Positions 23,467 to 34,367 of a stretch of DNA of 64,000 nt are shown one piece after another. The stretch is from contig JALGPY010000001.1 of the NCBI GenBank assembly GCA_023055425.1, forward strand, positions 136,797,368-136,861,367, written 5' to 3'. Positions within the stretch are counted from its first letter, which is position 1; each line of letters begins with the position of its first letter. The position numbers were made by a program, and so were the translations under genes. The notes beneath the pieces were generated by a model. It saw only the letters and a list, made by a program, of their open reading frames with translations. It had not been told where the DNA came from and searched no databases. Source of the stretch: Linanthus parryae (Eukaryota > Streptophyta > Magnoliopsida > Ericales > Polemoniaceae).

Positions 23467-24557
23467 CCAGTATGACAGATGAGATAATAATCAGGATGGA
23501 AAGGTGTACAATCTCAGGAAATCAACTGCCATCTATGCTATGAAGCAACTTTAAGAAAACCTTTCAATTTAGAGTTTGTGGTTTGTGATGAATGTGACAA
23601 TACTTTTCACTGTAGTAGTATCTACTTCTATTAAACAAAGATGTCTACAGGAAAAGAGTAGACTACCTGGTTGAATAATGGATATTTCCTTTTCCTCCAT
23701 GTTCTATCGTGTGATCGTGAAGTTGTTGTTGTTGTTGTTTTTTTTTTTAACAATGTCTTTCCATCTTATTTATAGCCATGGAGAGGGTAAATCATATCAA
23801 TGTTTGTTCGTGAAAGGATGTCGTCATAAATATTTTTCCTGCACCGTATCGAGCATCTACTCTGCAGAATCCTAGGCTATTTTCCGTTATTTTTCACAGT
23901 GCATGCAAGTCACTCACACCAGTGTGTATTAAAAAGTAATTAAATATCTTCACCAATCAAGACAATAGGTACGCAAGTTTGTATTTCTTGGTCCCTCTTG
24001 CTGCTTCTTCTGCTCAAATTTGATAGAGTAGATTTTATCAAACGTCCATTCTGGTCATTCAAGGCATGAAAATACATTATTAATTGGGGAAACATACAAT
24101 TTACTTATTAGGATTCCTAGGTCATGTTTATGTACATGAGTTCTTGAAGGAATTCTAAATAGTAAAAAACCAGCCCCTTTAAAATCAAATGTTAATTCTA
24201 TGCAAAACATTATTAACTTATTCAATGTGGCATCCTTTCTCCATGAAATAAATTGAACATACACGCACCCTTAAATATTTTCGATATGTATTTACGTTCT
24301 TGATATCAGTAAATTAAGCACATAATTCAAACCAGTTTAAATCAGACTGTCCCTATTTTTTTATGATACTAGCCAAATTTTCAAATATAGGAACCTTTTA
24401 TTAATGCAGTGGCCAACTGCAAGTGCATAGCTGCTAGAGCTGTGGGGGCCAGTGGTGGAAGCAGGATACGTTCCTTGTGGGGGCCGAAACTCCGTACTAC
24501 AACTTGAAATATGAACCAATTTCTTTTATCACGGCCGGAATTTTACTTACAAGAGAT

Positions 24558-25262
24558 CGGGGCGGAGCCAGCCCGCGGCACGAGTAGGCACGTGCCCTAC
24601 CCAAAACTTTGAAAAATTGTAAGTTTACCCTTTAATTTATAAAAAGTTCAAATTGTGCCCTTGCTAAAATTATACAAGTGCCCTAAGTAGGGGTGCACAA
24701 GAATCCGTCAATCCGCACCGATCCGTAAATCCGTCCGATCCGTGACGGATTGGGTCCGAACCGATCCGTGATGGATCGGACTAGGATCGAAAAATATAAA
24801 TCCGATCCGATCCGTCAATCCGTTCGATCCGTTATACTTATTATTATGTTAATTTTTACTAATTTCATCAATATGATTTGTTGTAATGCTAACTTTAACT
24901 TAGTAATGTCATTACTTAGCAATGTTGTGTTGAATAATTTTGATTTTTGATGATATAAAGAGTAAGATATTTCGTAAGTTAACTAAAAACTATACTAAAT
25001 GATAATTGTATATTAGTGTTTATGTTGTTAGTTGAACATATTCAAAAATATTTTGAAATATTTGCGATCCGCGGATTAATCCGGTCCGATCCGCGAAACC
25101 GTTGATCCGATTGGATCCGATCCGTTTCGATCCGTAAACCGGCGGATTGGATTAACTCAACCTCAATCCGGACCGATCCGATCCGTGTGCACCCCTAGCC
25201 CTAAGTAATTGCATATCTTGTAAGAGTGCCCCAGGTATTTCGAAAACCTGGCTCCGCCTCTG
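24558..25262. mobile_element. hAT-type MITE (outer) with CAAGAGAT target duplication
   Basis: The left end CGGGGCGGAGCCAG and right end CTGGCTCCGCCTCTG are inverted repeats. An 8-bp direct repeat CAAGAGAT flanks them (24550-24557 and 25263-25270), the length made by hAT transposases. Without the nested insertion the element is about 187 bp. It lies in the long intron of the DUF247 copy. Confidence 0.8.
24688..25197. mobile_element. hAT-type MITE (inner, nested), 510 bp
   Basis: The ends TAGGGGTGCACA and TGTGCACCCCTA are perfect inverted repeats, flanked by the 8-bp target duplication GCCCTAAG (24680-24687 and 25198-25205). The subterminal regions are arrays of CCGATCCG/CGGATTGG motifs on both sides of an AT-rich core. 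It is inserted inside the outer MITE, so it is the younger of the two. Confidence 0.9.
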
Positions 25263-25270
25263 CAAGAGAT

Positions 25271-26566
25271 GCAATATTTCTAAGGCTTAATCGCTAACTC
25301 TATACCCTAGTGTAGTGAAGGTGTCACATTGCAACCTCCACATTCAGAACTCGCCGATTGCATTGCTCATTTGCATAATTCAAACTGGTAGAAGAACTCC
25401 GTCACCAAACTAACATACCTGGATGGCATTCTTTCAAACACTAGATAATGTGATGCTTTTGTATCATTAAAGATGTGTGCTTGATGAAAATGCCCCTGAC
25501 TGCTTCGAATTTGGTGTTTCAATTTCGTTCCATGTTTGACATTGACTGGCATCGTAGGAATTAGAGTTGCAAATATGAAAGTTGAGAAAATGGAGGTTGC
25601 AGTCAAACTGTTATAATAAATTGGGGGTATGCAACCTGTAATTCAGCCTATTTCTAATGGGTGCTGACTTTTTTTACGATACTAGTATTGGTGCCCACAC
25701 GATACATGGAAAGTTTAATAATAATAATAATAATAAAAAACGATAACTCACGTGAGTTTGACAGAAAAAATAGAATATATAAAAAAAATTGAACTTGAGA
25801 AGTGGGAGGAGGTTTCCATAATTTCAATTGCGTGTATTACAAAAACTTGGATGTTTGCATATATTATTAGCATAGATAAGACATGGACTATTAAAATAAA
25901 GCTTAATCCTAAGCTAGAGTTTTTTTTTTTGGAAGGAAGCATCATAACATTAATTAAACAACAAGAGCATTACATAAGAACAGATCGCGCTACTAACTCC
26001 TAAGCAAAGCGACCAAAACATAAAAACAACAAGGGTAAAAATAAGCGATAAAAGGAAAAAGATAAGGGGCCAGTTGTCGCCAATAGAGGAGGGAAATGTG
26101 ACGAGCCGTGAGAAGAGCTTTTCTAGAATGGCCCCTTATCTTTTTGTGTTATGTTGGAATCTACATAAACCAACATTCTTTTGTGTATACAACTAAAAAA
26201 ATATAAACAAAGAGAATGTGTTATGTTGGAAGTAGGACAGTATAGGAAAAATGAGAAGATGAACAATAAAAACACAACAAATGTAGCCATGTGAAGGTAG
26301 ATGTGAAATCTAATTACCCAAAGGAAAAATAAATAAATTTTCAAATATACCTGTAATATATGCAGTATCCAACTATATATTCCTTAAAAAGAAACCTCTT
26401 CATTTGGTTTCTCCAAAGATTAGATCATACTACTAATGCTTTATAGAAACTAATGCAGGGGAGAATTGTACAATATCAAATAGTTTAAGCTTGACAATAA
26501 CATACCCAAAACACATTATAGAAACTCTTGTAGGGCCATGGCACCTGCTTGCAACCCCTTGTGTCC
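25271..26566. other. Intron or intergenic DNA, nothing recognised
   Basis: AT-rich, with a short (AAT)n run near 25720. No coding frame can be supported. It forms part of the proposed long intron. Confidence 0.4.
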
Positions 26567-26775
26567 GCCTCTAGTGGTGGCTGCCGCTCTGGCTATCTGG
26601 AGTGTGGAGTTCAAATCCTGTTCTCAAAATTGAGAATCTGGGTGCGGTTTCCTTTCAGGAAGATAAGTTGGCAGCTCAAGCGCCCTCATTGGCTGAGGCA
26701 CATCTCCCGATTCACCTCCTCAACTATAGAGCAGGGGAGTTGCGGACGCTCATGTTGGGGCTCAACCTTTTTTAT
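26567..26775 (+). mobile_element. tRNA-derived SINE-like element
   Basis: A B-box-like AGTTCAAATCC (26608-26618) lies about 40 bp after a weak A-box-like stretch (GTGGTGGCTGCCGCTCTGG). The unrelated body ends in a T-rich tail (TTTTTTATTTTATTTATTT) that would also stop RNA polymerase III. The size of about 200 bp fits plant SINEs. I did not find a convincing target duplication. Confidence 0.4.
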
Positions 26776-28633
26776 TTTATTTATTTATTTATTTATTAGT
26801 GCAGTGTTACTCAATAAATCATTTATTAATCATACAGAGCTGATGATGCAATGTTGTGAAATAAAAGGTAGAGTATCTCTAATAGGTTATGTATGTCAAT
26901 CTTTAGGGTAAATTATAAAGGAGTTGAAAATTGTGAACTATAATATGATAGACATCTTCATAGGCAAACTAAAAATATGTATCATCTTCGCCAAACATGG
27001 GGAGAAATTGTTCTTAGGAAAATCAACTTCCTCCCCTAGGTCGCAACATGTTTCTAAATTTTCCGGCTGATTTCTAATACGTTCTCTCAGGTCCACTCTC
27101 CTACAATTCAATAAGAACTCAATTTCTCAACCGTCCATATCTCCGCCATACTTCTCTTTCCCTCTCGCCAGTGTCAGACTTTGTGTGCTTTGTCAAAATC
27201 TACCACTGGTTATTCTGAGTTCTGATTGCAGTTGTACTAATGAAACAGATTGTGGTTCTGATTGTGAGATTGAGAATGCTACAACCAACACCAATGATGG
27301 GGAGCATATTCAGTTGGTGACTTCTGTTGAGGATATGTTAGCAGGGTTGGCCGCAATACCCCAGGAGTACAGTATCTTTTGAGTCCCTACAAAAATGCGG
27401 GAGGTAAATGAAAAGGCCTATACGTCGCAAACTGTTTCTATTGGTCCGCTTCATCGGGGAAAACCAGAATTGATAGGCAGGGAAGACTATAAAATGATCT
27501 GTTTAAAGTCATTTCTTGATCGCTCTGCAATGACTGTGCATAGCTGCTTTAAATTGATTAGAGGTTGGGAAGAGAGAGTGAGGGGTTGTTATGCGGAAAC
27601 CATTGGGCTCAGCAGTGATGAATTTGTGAAAATGGTTCTAGTTGACAGCGGTTTAATCATTGAGTCCATGTTAAGGTATTGGTTCAACGAAACACGTTAC
27701 GGGGTTGACGAATTTGTGAGGCCGGACTTGATATTACTTGAAAATCAACTCCCATTCTGGGTTCTTGATGGCCTATTTCACTTGGCCTTCACCCATTACC
27801 CAATCAAAAACTATCATCTCCCTTCATTTCTTGAGGTTTCGGTAGCGTATTTAAAGCACGAGTGCCTGATCCAAGATCCTCCAGAGGGCATCTCTAGTTC
27901 TGGAGTAAAGCATCTTGTTGATTTAATGAGGTTGATTCAGCTACCGCCATCTAAAAGCAAGTCAACACCGAAATATGACATGGAGTACATACGCGTTAAA
28001 ACGGCAACTGAACTCCAAGAGGCTGGTATGAAATTCAAGTCATGTAGATCATCTTCTAGTAAGTCCTTTCTTGAGATGACATACCATTCTAAGGGTGTCT
28101 TGGAAATCCCAAGATTTCACTTAACCGACGCTTCAGAATCCATGCTCAGAAACTTGATTGCCCTAGAGGTTTTACTTTATCAGAGTAATAGCTACATAAG
28201 TGATTGTCTTGTCTTCATGGATGCTCTTATTGACACACCTAAAGACGTTGATATTCTTGTCCACAGTGGAGTCATGGACCACTTCGTTGCTAACAGTGAA
28301 GCTGTGGCTCACATGTTTAACAGTCTTCTAATAAACACCCCAGTGAACACTTCTAACTACCACTTCTGTCCTCTGTCACGAAGATTGAATGCGTATTGCA
28401 AGGTTCGTCGCCACAAGTGGAAGGCAACACTGAGACGGGACTATTTTAACTCTCCTATCAAAGTCGCTTCCATTGTTGCTGCAACCACATTGCTTGTGCT
28501 CACTCTCATACAGACGGTCTGTTCTGTCGTCTCCCTAAATCGTTGACACTACACCTACATCACCCACATCAGTTCTCTTGTGCTTGTGAATCCGTACTTC
28601 CGTTTTCCTCATTCCAGTTGGTCCCCACTGCTG

Positions 28634-28636
<3 letters not shown>

Positions 28637-28676
<40 letters not shown>
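28637..28676. repeat. (CT)n microsatellite in DUF247 3' flank
   Basis: A run of about 20 CT dinucleotides, 90 bp after the stop codon of the DUF247 copy. Confidence 0.9.
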
Positions 28677-28677
<1 letters not shown>

Positions 28678-28790
28678 ATTCTGATTCCACTATTGATTGA
28701 CAAGTACACATTGATTATGTAATTAAACTATCAAGGACACTGATGCTTAGACAAGTTCAAGAACCTTTACATTACGTGCATCATGCTATT

Positions 28791-28976
28791 GTGCATTGTA
28801 AAAATAACTCATCACATGTAAGGTTTTATGATGTTTGATCTTACTTCTCTTTGTGTATTGTACAAATAACTCATCACATGTAAAGTTTTATGATGTTTGA
28901 TCTTAGTTCTCTTTGTGTATTGTAAAAATAACTCATTACATGTAAGGTTTTATGATGTTTGATCTCAGTTTTCCTT
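28791..28976 (+). repeat. 62-bp tandem repeat, three units
   Basis: AATAACTCAT(C/T)ACATGTAA recurs at 28803, 28865 and 28927 with the same following TTTTATGATGTTTGATCT. Spacer copy A has one unit (near 18660-18720). Confidence 0.85.
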
Positions 28977-29176
28977 ATAAAGGTCCTCTATATCTGCGTC
29001 ACACACCTCTGAACTACTTCAGAGAAGTACATGCAAAGTGTTTGCTTGAATGCAATATTGAGGCCTCTCTACAGCATAATAGTAAGAATTTTCCTGCCCT
29101 TCGAGATAATTAGTTTTCATCGTGTTGTGGGACTAAAGAGCGAGGCTTCTGTAATTTTAGCCTCCTTCTGGGCAAT

Positions 29177-29183
29177 AGTGTGT

Positions 29184-29262
<79 letters not shown>
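29177..29262. repeat. (TG)n(TA)n microsatellite
   Basis: About 38 TG units, then TATATATA. The matching place in spacer A (about 18925) reads only CACCAGTATAGG, so the array expanded after the duplication. Confidence 0.9.
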
Positions 29263-29263
<1 letters not shown>

Positions 29264-30207
29264 TCTCTGCCACTTGGTTGGTAAAAGTGAAAATTATACC
29301 ATGTTTTGTAGTACTTGGTTCCCTACTCCTGAGACCCTAAATATCATAATAAAGCCAGAATCAAACTAAATATATCATCTCTTAATCCGGGTACCAACTG
29401 ATAATTATACAAACAAAGTCTACTATATCAAACTACAGCTTCTTGAAAAATGGAGTTGGTACATTGCTCTCTGTAGGAAGAACAGTATCCTATCTTCCCT
29501 ACACTATTGCACTTGAAGTATGAAAGTTTAACTTGTCCAATTATTAAAAAAATATTTAGATATATGGAGGTGTCAATGTTTGTAAATTGTGAGGACTGAT
29601 GAGGTTATGGATTTCGAGGTTGATGAATACTGCTTAAGTGATTATATTTATGGTGATCCAATGTTTGGATACCTTTCAAGAAGACTTAAGGATATGAAGT
29701 GAAGCAGACAGAGGATGAAGAATGTGAAAATAATAGATAATGATTATTGAAGACTGAGAAAGGATGCGGGTGTAATTTGTATGAAGAATGAAGTCTGTAC
29801 GTCGGAGATAATTTTTACGGTAACTTGTGTTCTTTCTGAAAAGAGAGGCAGAGAATTAGAAGAAAGCTAAGAAGAAATATGAATAATACTGAAAAGTAGA
29901 CAAGCATAAGAAATTAAGAATAGATATGGTCTGGAAGGCTATTTATACTCGTGATCGTGTTGAAAGTTTAATGGAAGTGAAGGTATGTGGTTGAATTCTG
30001 AAAATCATATGGAACCTTTGCAGACCTCATGCTGAAGTTGGGCTTGGGATTTTAAGATTAGGCACAGGTTTCTTAACAAACAAACCCTCTAAGAGGTGAG
30101 CTACTCTTTCAAACTTCATAAGCACTTCTACCGCAACTCAATGCCAGAAATTGAGTGGCTAAAGCCAGCCTCCTGATTTCAATTTTTTCCCTTGGCCATA
30201 ATCTAAT

Positions 30208-30517
30208 ACTCTAATGCCTGATGGAGGGCCATTTCTCAGACTTCGTAGTCTCTAAATTTCATTTGAATAAAAATTGAAATGGGTTATATCATGAAGAATC
30301 CCCTCGTAAAAAACAGAAGCACTCCAAATAGCTTAAAGGCATAACGTATTATACTGAAACTAACTCTAATGCCTGATGGAGGGCCATTTCTCAGACTTCG
30401 TAGTCTCTAAATTTCATTTGAATAAAAATTGAAATGGGTTATATCATGAAGAATCCCCTCGTAAAAAACAGAAGCACTCCAAATAGCTTAAAGGCATAAC
30501 GTATTATACTGAAACTA
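30208..30517 (+). repeat. 155-bp tandem duplication
   Basis: 30208-30362 and 30363-30517 are apparently identical, each from ACTCTAATGCCTGATGGAGG to ATACTGAAACTA. Spacer A has one copy. Confidence 0.9.
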
Positions 30518-30914
30518 TCCAAATAAAGGGTTATTTCTTCGGCCCTCTTAAAACATGAAAAGCTAACTTCTAAGGCCGACTATTTAGAAAACATATGGTT
30601 TGGGTTGAGATTTATGGGAGGTTCCCTTTGGTTGTTCAGCGTGGAGATATTTTTTTATTCTGAATGTAATATTGCGTCTATATCATGTAGGTATCTTCTT
30701 GAACTGTGCGGATGGTGAAATGTGTTTTCATCCAGGAGGAACAAAACATTAACGAGAGAAGGATGTCTGCTTTCTCTCATGGGGCTACAGGTGAGGGTGA
30801 AGGTGATGGAGCGAAGAAAACCAGAGTATAGGAGACAATGAGAATGTATTTGGAGAAATTAGAGTGTTTCCCAGAAAATTTCTCCACTCAGGTGTGATGT
30901 GTAGTTGTGTACTA

Positions 30915-31174
30915 CTACCTCTGTTTCGCCTGTTTCAGCCTACTTCACTTTTTGTCACTATTCACCGGGTTACTTTCATCCGGTGATTTGATTAGCAAAA
31001 TGATATAAGAATTTGGTAATTTTTGCATTGTGTTATAGAGGAAAGTTTATTCTAAAATACCATGAAAAAATTATTAAAAAATTACATCGTTTTGGTACCC
31101 AAATCACCAAGTCAAACTGACTCAATTACGGGTTAAAAAGTCAAACGCAGACGAAACAGACGAAACGGAGGTAG
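30915..31174. mobile_element. Stowaway-like MITE in spacer B
   Basis: 260 bp with inverted ends CTACCTCTGTTTCG / CGAAACGGAGGTAG and TA on each side (30913-30914, 31175-31176). Spacer A carries the undisturbed target: GTTGTGTACTATATTTTTGG at 20609-20628 with a single TA. It is closely related to the copy in RPL18 intron 1. Confidence 0.92.
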
Positions 31175-31204
31175 TATATTTTTGGGAGGAAGACTTGTGT
31201 GACT

Positions 31205-31550
31205 AAGGGGATGGTGCAGGAGACTCTCCTCTCGAGCATGGTGGTGATGGCAGCAGCAGCAACAGCAGTAGAGGTGGTGGTGGGAGCAGGTGCTGGCGGT
31301 GATGGGAGCAGGTGATGGGGGTGATGGTGCTGGCAGCAGGAGGTGGTGGTGGGAGCAGGTGCTGGCGGTGATGGTGCAGGTGGTGATGGGAGCAGGTCTG
31401 CAGGTGATGGGGGTGATGGTGCTGGCAGCAGCAGGTGCAGTTGCAGGTGGTGGTGGAGGAGGTGGCAGTGGTTCAGGTGTTGTTGGGAGCAGCTGGTGGG
31501 GTGATGTTTCAGGTGGCAGCAGTAGTTCAGGTTGTGGCGGTGATGGTGGG
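31205..31550. repeat. GC-rich VNTR, spacer B
   Basis: Same repeat type as at 20640-20960 with a different number and order of units. Long frames on both strands are by-products of composition. Confidence 0.8.
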
Positions 31551-32925
31551 AGAGTTGGTCTACACAATTCGGAAAATGACGGATTTGAAACTTGTACATC
31601 ATTTAACACCGTCTAAGCGAAATTACTTACACAACAAATTGTGAACTAAACACCGGAAATTATAAAAATATTTTACAGGAAAACATTTTACCGCCATCCA
31701 AACGGAACCTTAAATCTTAAATTTACGTTTTGACAATACGAGTTGAAGTGTTGTCTGGTTAGATTTGAGGATACAAGGCATAGGTAGTCAGTCATGTGCA
31801 TTTATTAAAGGTGAACTTTCTTATCTGTGCGTCTAGCTGCTGCTTTGTAAATTTTACAACTGTAGACCAAGGTTCTGATTTTGTGGTTGTGGTCTAAGAA
31901 ACCAATTATGGCAGGGCCGTTCTGGTGTTAACTTTGTTGTGTGACTTGGAGTTGTAGGATATTAGTTGAAGCTGAACATTGTGGCAGATGGAACAAACTG
32001 AATAAAGGTATAATAAAAAGGAATAAACAGCAAATATTATTTGGATTTATTAAAGGGTACCCATTTTTGTTTTGTTTTTTGAAATCAATCTTTCCGGGGA
32101 CTTATGGAACAATGGAATAGTAGTATGTATTAAGTGAAGGTGCCGACGTTGGAATACAGTGGACAATGATAAATAAGGTTGAGAACGAAACATGTAATTT
32201 CAGGTGGAAATGATGATTACCCAGCTTACTTCATTTGTTGGATGAAGATGCTTGATATCTAATAAATTGGAGAGGTTAATTTGGTAAGGACAACTATGAA
32301 AAAGCGATATTTCTCAAAAAAAAAAAAAAAAAAAAAGAAAAAGAAAAAAGAAAGAAAAAATAAACAAAGAAAAAGCGAAAATAAATTTATTCCGGAAAAG
32401 TTCACCGTGCTTGATACACTTATTTGTGCCGTGACTAGTGTTTTCTTCAAGAACAGAGCAAGAGGACATGCTGAAAGTAAATTAGTGAACTGAAGAACCT
32501 GAAAGATGGTGGTAATTACACATGGTTGGATGGTTTGTTTTACTGTCTGATGGTCTTGTGAATTTTCAAGATTTAGACGATGAGGATGGGAGGATACGAT
32601 ATACAATTGAACTCATGGTTTCTTCTTTAACTGTTCACTTTTAATTATTCTGTTTTTTTTTTTTACTTTTTACCATGCTTGAGGATTTGACCAGATCAAT
32701 TTGCAGAGTCTTGAACCATAGGTTTTGAACTGGTGGAAAGTGGGATCCGATAGATTTTACTCTTTATCTTAAATTTTCGATTTGGTAGTAGGAGTTGTGG
32801 ATTCAGGATAATATGAGTATTTGCTATTTGCCTTTAAGAAGTTGCCTGGATAAAATTGAGGACGATACAAGGCATAAGGAGTCAGTCCTCGGGATAGGTA
32901 GGGAATCAATAGTAAAACGATAAAT

Positions 32926-34023
32926 ATGCTCTCTTCTCTATAACTAATGCCATTATTGCCTAAGCATGTTTAATTACAATTACTAGAAGTTGCATCTTCC
33001 CTTGGCCTGTAAACTCTCCCCTCTCAAGCATCAATGGAAGATCACTACTACAACCCTGTGATTCAGCTTTAACAACTTTTGAGTTAACAACAATGGAAGA
33101 TGGAAGTTGAATCAAATAAGAAAGTTCACCTTTAAAGCTGAATCAAAGGTCAAGGAAAACCACTTCTTAAACTTTTTTTTTTTTAAAGAGCAACATGTTC
33201 ATCTAGTTTTCTCCATCATTTGGACGTTGGCGGAAAGTCGTGGTTGCTGGTTGTCCTTTACCACGCCGTTGGCGGCGATGGCCACCTATGCCAAGCCACC
33301 ACTAATGCTTTTTGGCATTCTTTTCTCTCCACTGATTTATTCCTTTTGGCGCAGCAAATTGCTTCAGATGCTATTCTGGAAATTCACATTCTTTACTCCA
33401 CCAACTTAATCCTCGGGTCCTTTTGGTCATCCTAATTTCCTCCAAGCTCCAAAATCACTTGATTACCTGCCATCAACATCACAAAAACTACCAGTGCAAT
33501 TATCACTTGTCTACCTCATAGTAAGTACAGTGATAATATGTGTAAAAGTTTTGATGGCTAGAAAGATTTCAGCTGTAAGTTGTTGAACATTTTAGCCACA
33601 GTGGAGTGTTAATGGCTCCCTAACGGTAATGCTCGCGATTACGAAAAGATCTGGAAATATACAAATCTAAGAAAGGTGGAGTACTAGCTTAGGAGAAGGT
33701 TATTTCTAAAACTGATACGAGACATACAAGAACTGCTCCAGGTTTAACCTTGAGCAATTCCCTTTTATTATGCGGCACCAACGGAAGAAGTTCGTGCCTA
33801 CCAGGATCTTGATACGCTATATATTTATCTCGAGCACGACGTAATCAAAAGGAAAAAAATGAACATACAATTCTCCCAATCAGTCCATAAGCACATTCCT
33901 TTCTTACCCCGCCGCGAAAATGTTGAAAGAATGCCTTTCGATTCCAAGAGGTTCGCATAGACATTCTAAACCATTCCTCCGTGAGACCTCTTCGTCGGAG
34001 GCAAGAACCATGAAGAGGAAGGG
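32926..34023. other. Intergenic; part shared with 48.06-48.31 kb
   Basis: 33400-33540 (CTCCTTTTGGTC-like, AAATCACTTG, CTACCAGTGCAATTATC) is similar to 48070-48310. A short open frame at 33220-33435 has no family that I recognise. Nothing else stands out. Confidence 0.45.
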
Positions 34024-34028
34024 AATCC

Positions 34029-34246
34029 TGTTAGCTTTCTTACATATTTGTTACAGTTTTATGTTGAGAGGGTAGGTAGTTGCAATTACTAGTAACTTTG
34101 TTGTTAGGGTTATTTTGTAATTAGTCCTTACTGCAAGGACTGGGTTTGCAATTAATTAGTTGATATAAATTCATGCATTGGGAAAACAATTTTTCAGTTG
34201 GAATGAAATTCATTTTCCCTCTTTTCAAATTCTCTCAAATTTGATA
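34029..34246 (+). mobile_element. 5' LTR (218 bp) of copia element
   Basis: Runs from TGTTAGCTTTC to CAAATTTGATA, directly followed by the primer binding site and preceded by AATCC (34024-34028). An inverted copy of the same 218-bp length is at 38419-38636, differing at only a few positions. Confidence 0.9.
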
Positions 34247-34258
34247 TGGTATCAGAGC
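34247..34258 (+). other. Primer binding site (initiator Met tRNA)
   Basis: TGGTATCAGAGC, complementary to the 3' end of plant initiator tRNA-Met, immediately after the LTR. Confidence 0.9.
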
Positions 34259-34367
34259 TAAATCACTCCGGTGATGCTCGATTCATGGTCGCCGTTCGTC
34301 TCCGGCAAGCCTGAGGTCGTTGATTTCATCATTTCTCTTCTCGGCGCCTTCTAATTGATCTTCCGCC

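Larger units (their letters stand above)
23239..28546 (+). pseudogene. DUF247 (UPF0481) gene copy with premature stop
   Basis: Probable exon 1 is 23239-23281 (ATG, 14 codons plus one base, donor GTTATA). Exon 2 starts after TAATGAAACAG at 27249. This mirrors the phase-1 intron of the intact paralogue at 40165. In frame, HIQLVTSVEDML...QEYSIF is followed by TGA (27380-27382) where the paralogue has CGA (arginine). The frame then continues open to 28546 through all DUF247 blocks: VSIGPLHRGKPELI, DLILLENQLPFWVLDGLF, ATELQEAGMKFK and the final hydrophobic VAATTLLVLTLIQTVCSVV. It ends about 60 residues earlier than the paralogue, without the second membrane segment. The ~4-kb intron carries nested hAT MITEs and a SINE. 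A product starting at the ATG at 27395 (383 residues) is possible but would lack the conserved N-terminus. DUF247 proteins are plant-specific with unknown biochemical function. Exon 1 is the least certain part. Confidence 0.8.
28723..32925 (+). repeat. Duplicated spacer, copy B
   Basis: It is collinear with 18583-22183 but longer through four local changes: a 62-bp unit in three tandem copies, a TG microsatellite, a 155-bp tandem duplication and a Stowaway-like MITE. It also has poly-A at 32319-32336. It holds no gene that I can support. It directly follows the interrupted DUF247 copy, whereas copy A directly precedes the DUF247 fragment. Confidence 0.9.

Noticed and set aside
26549..26911. 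Frame of 120 codons over the SINE
   Set aside because: It covers a tRNA-like B box and a T-rich tail, which fit a SINE rather than a protein.
29031..29369. Frame encoding a long Val/Cys repeat
   Set aside because: It reads through the TG microsatellite. The matching region of spacer A has no such frame.
33220..33435. Open frame of 71 codons as a gene
   Set aside because: No recognisable domain, no start context and no splice sites of quality; a second frame overlaps it.
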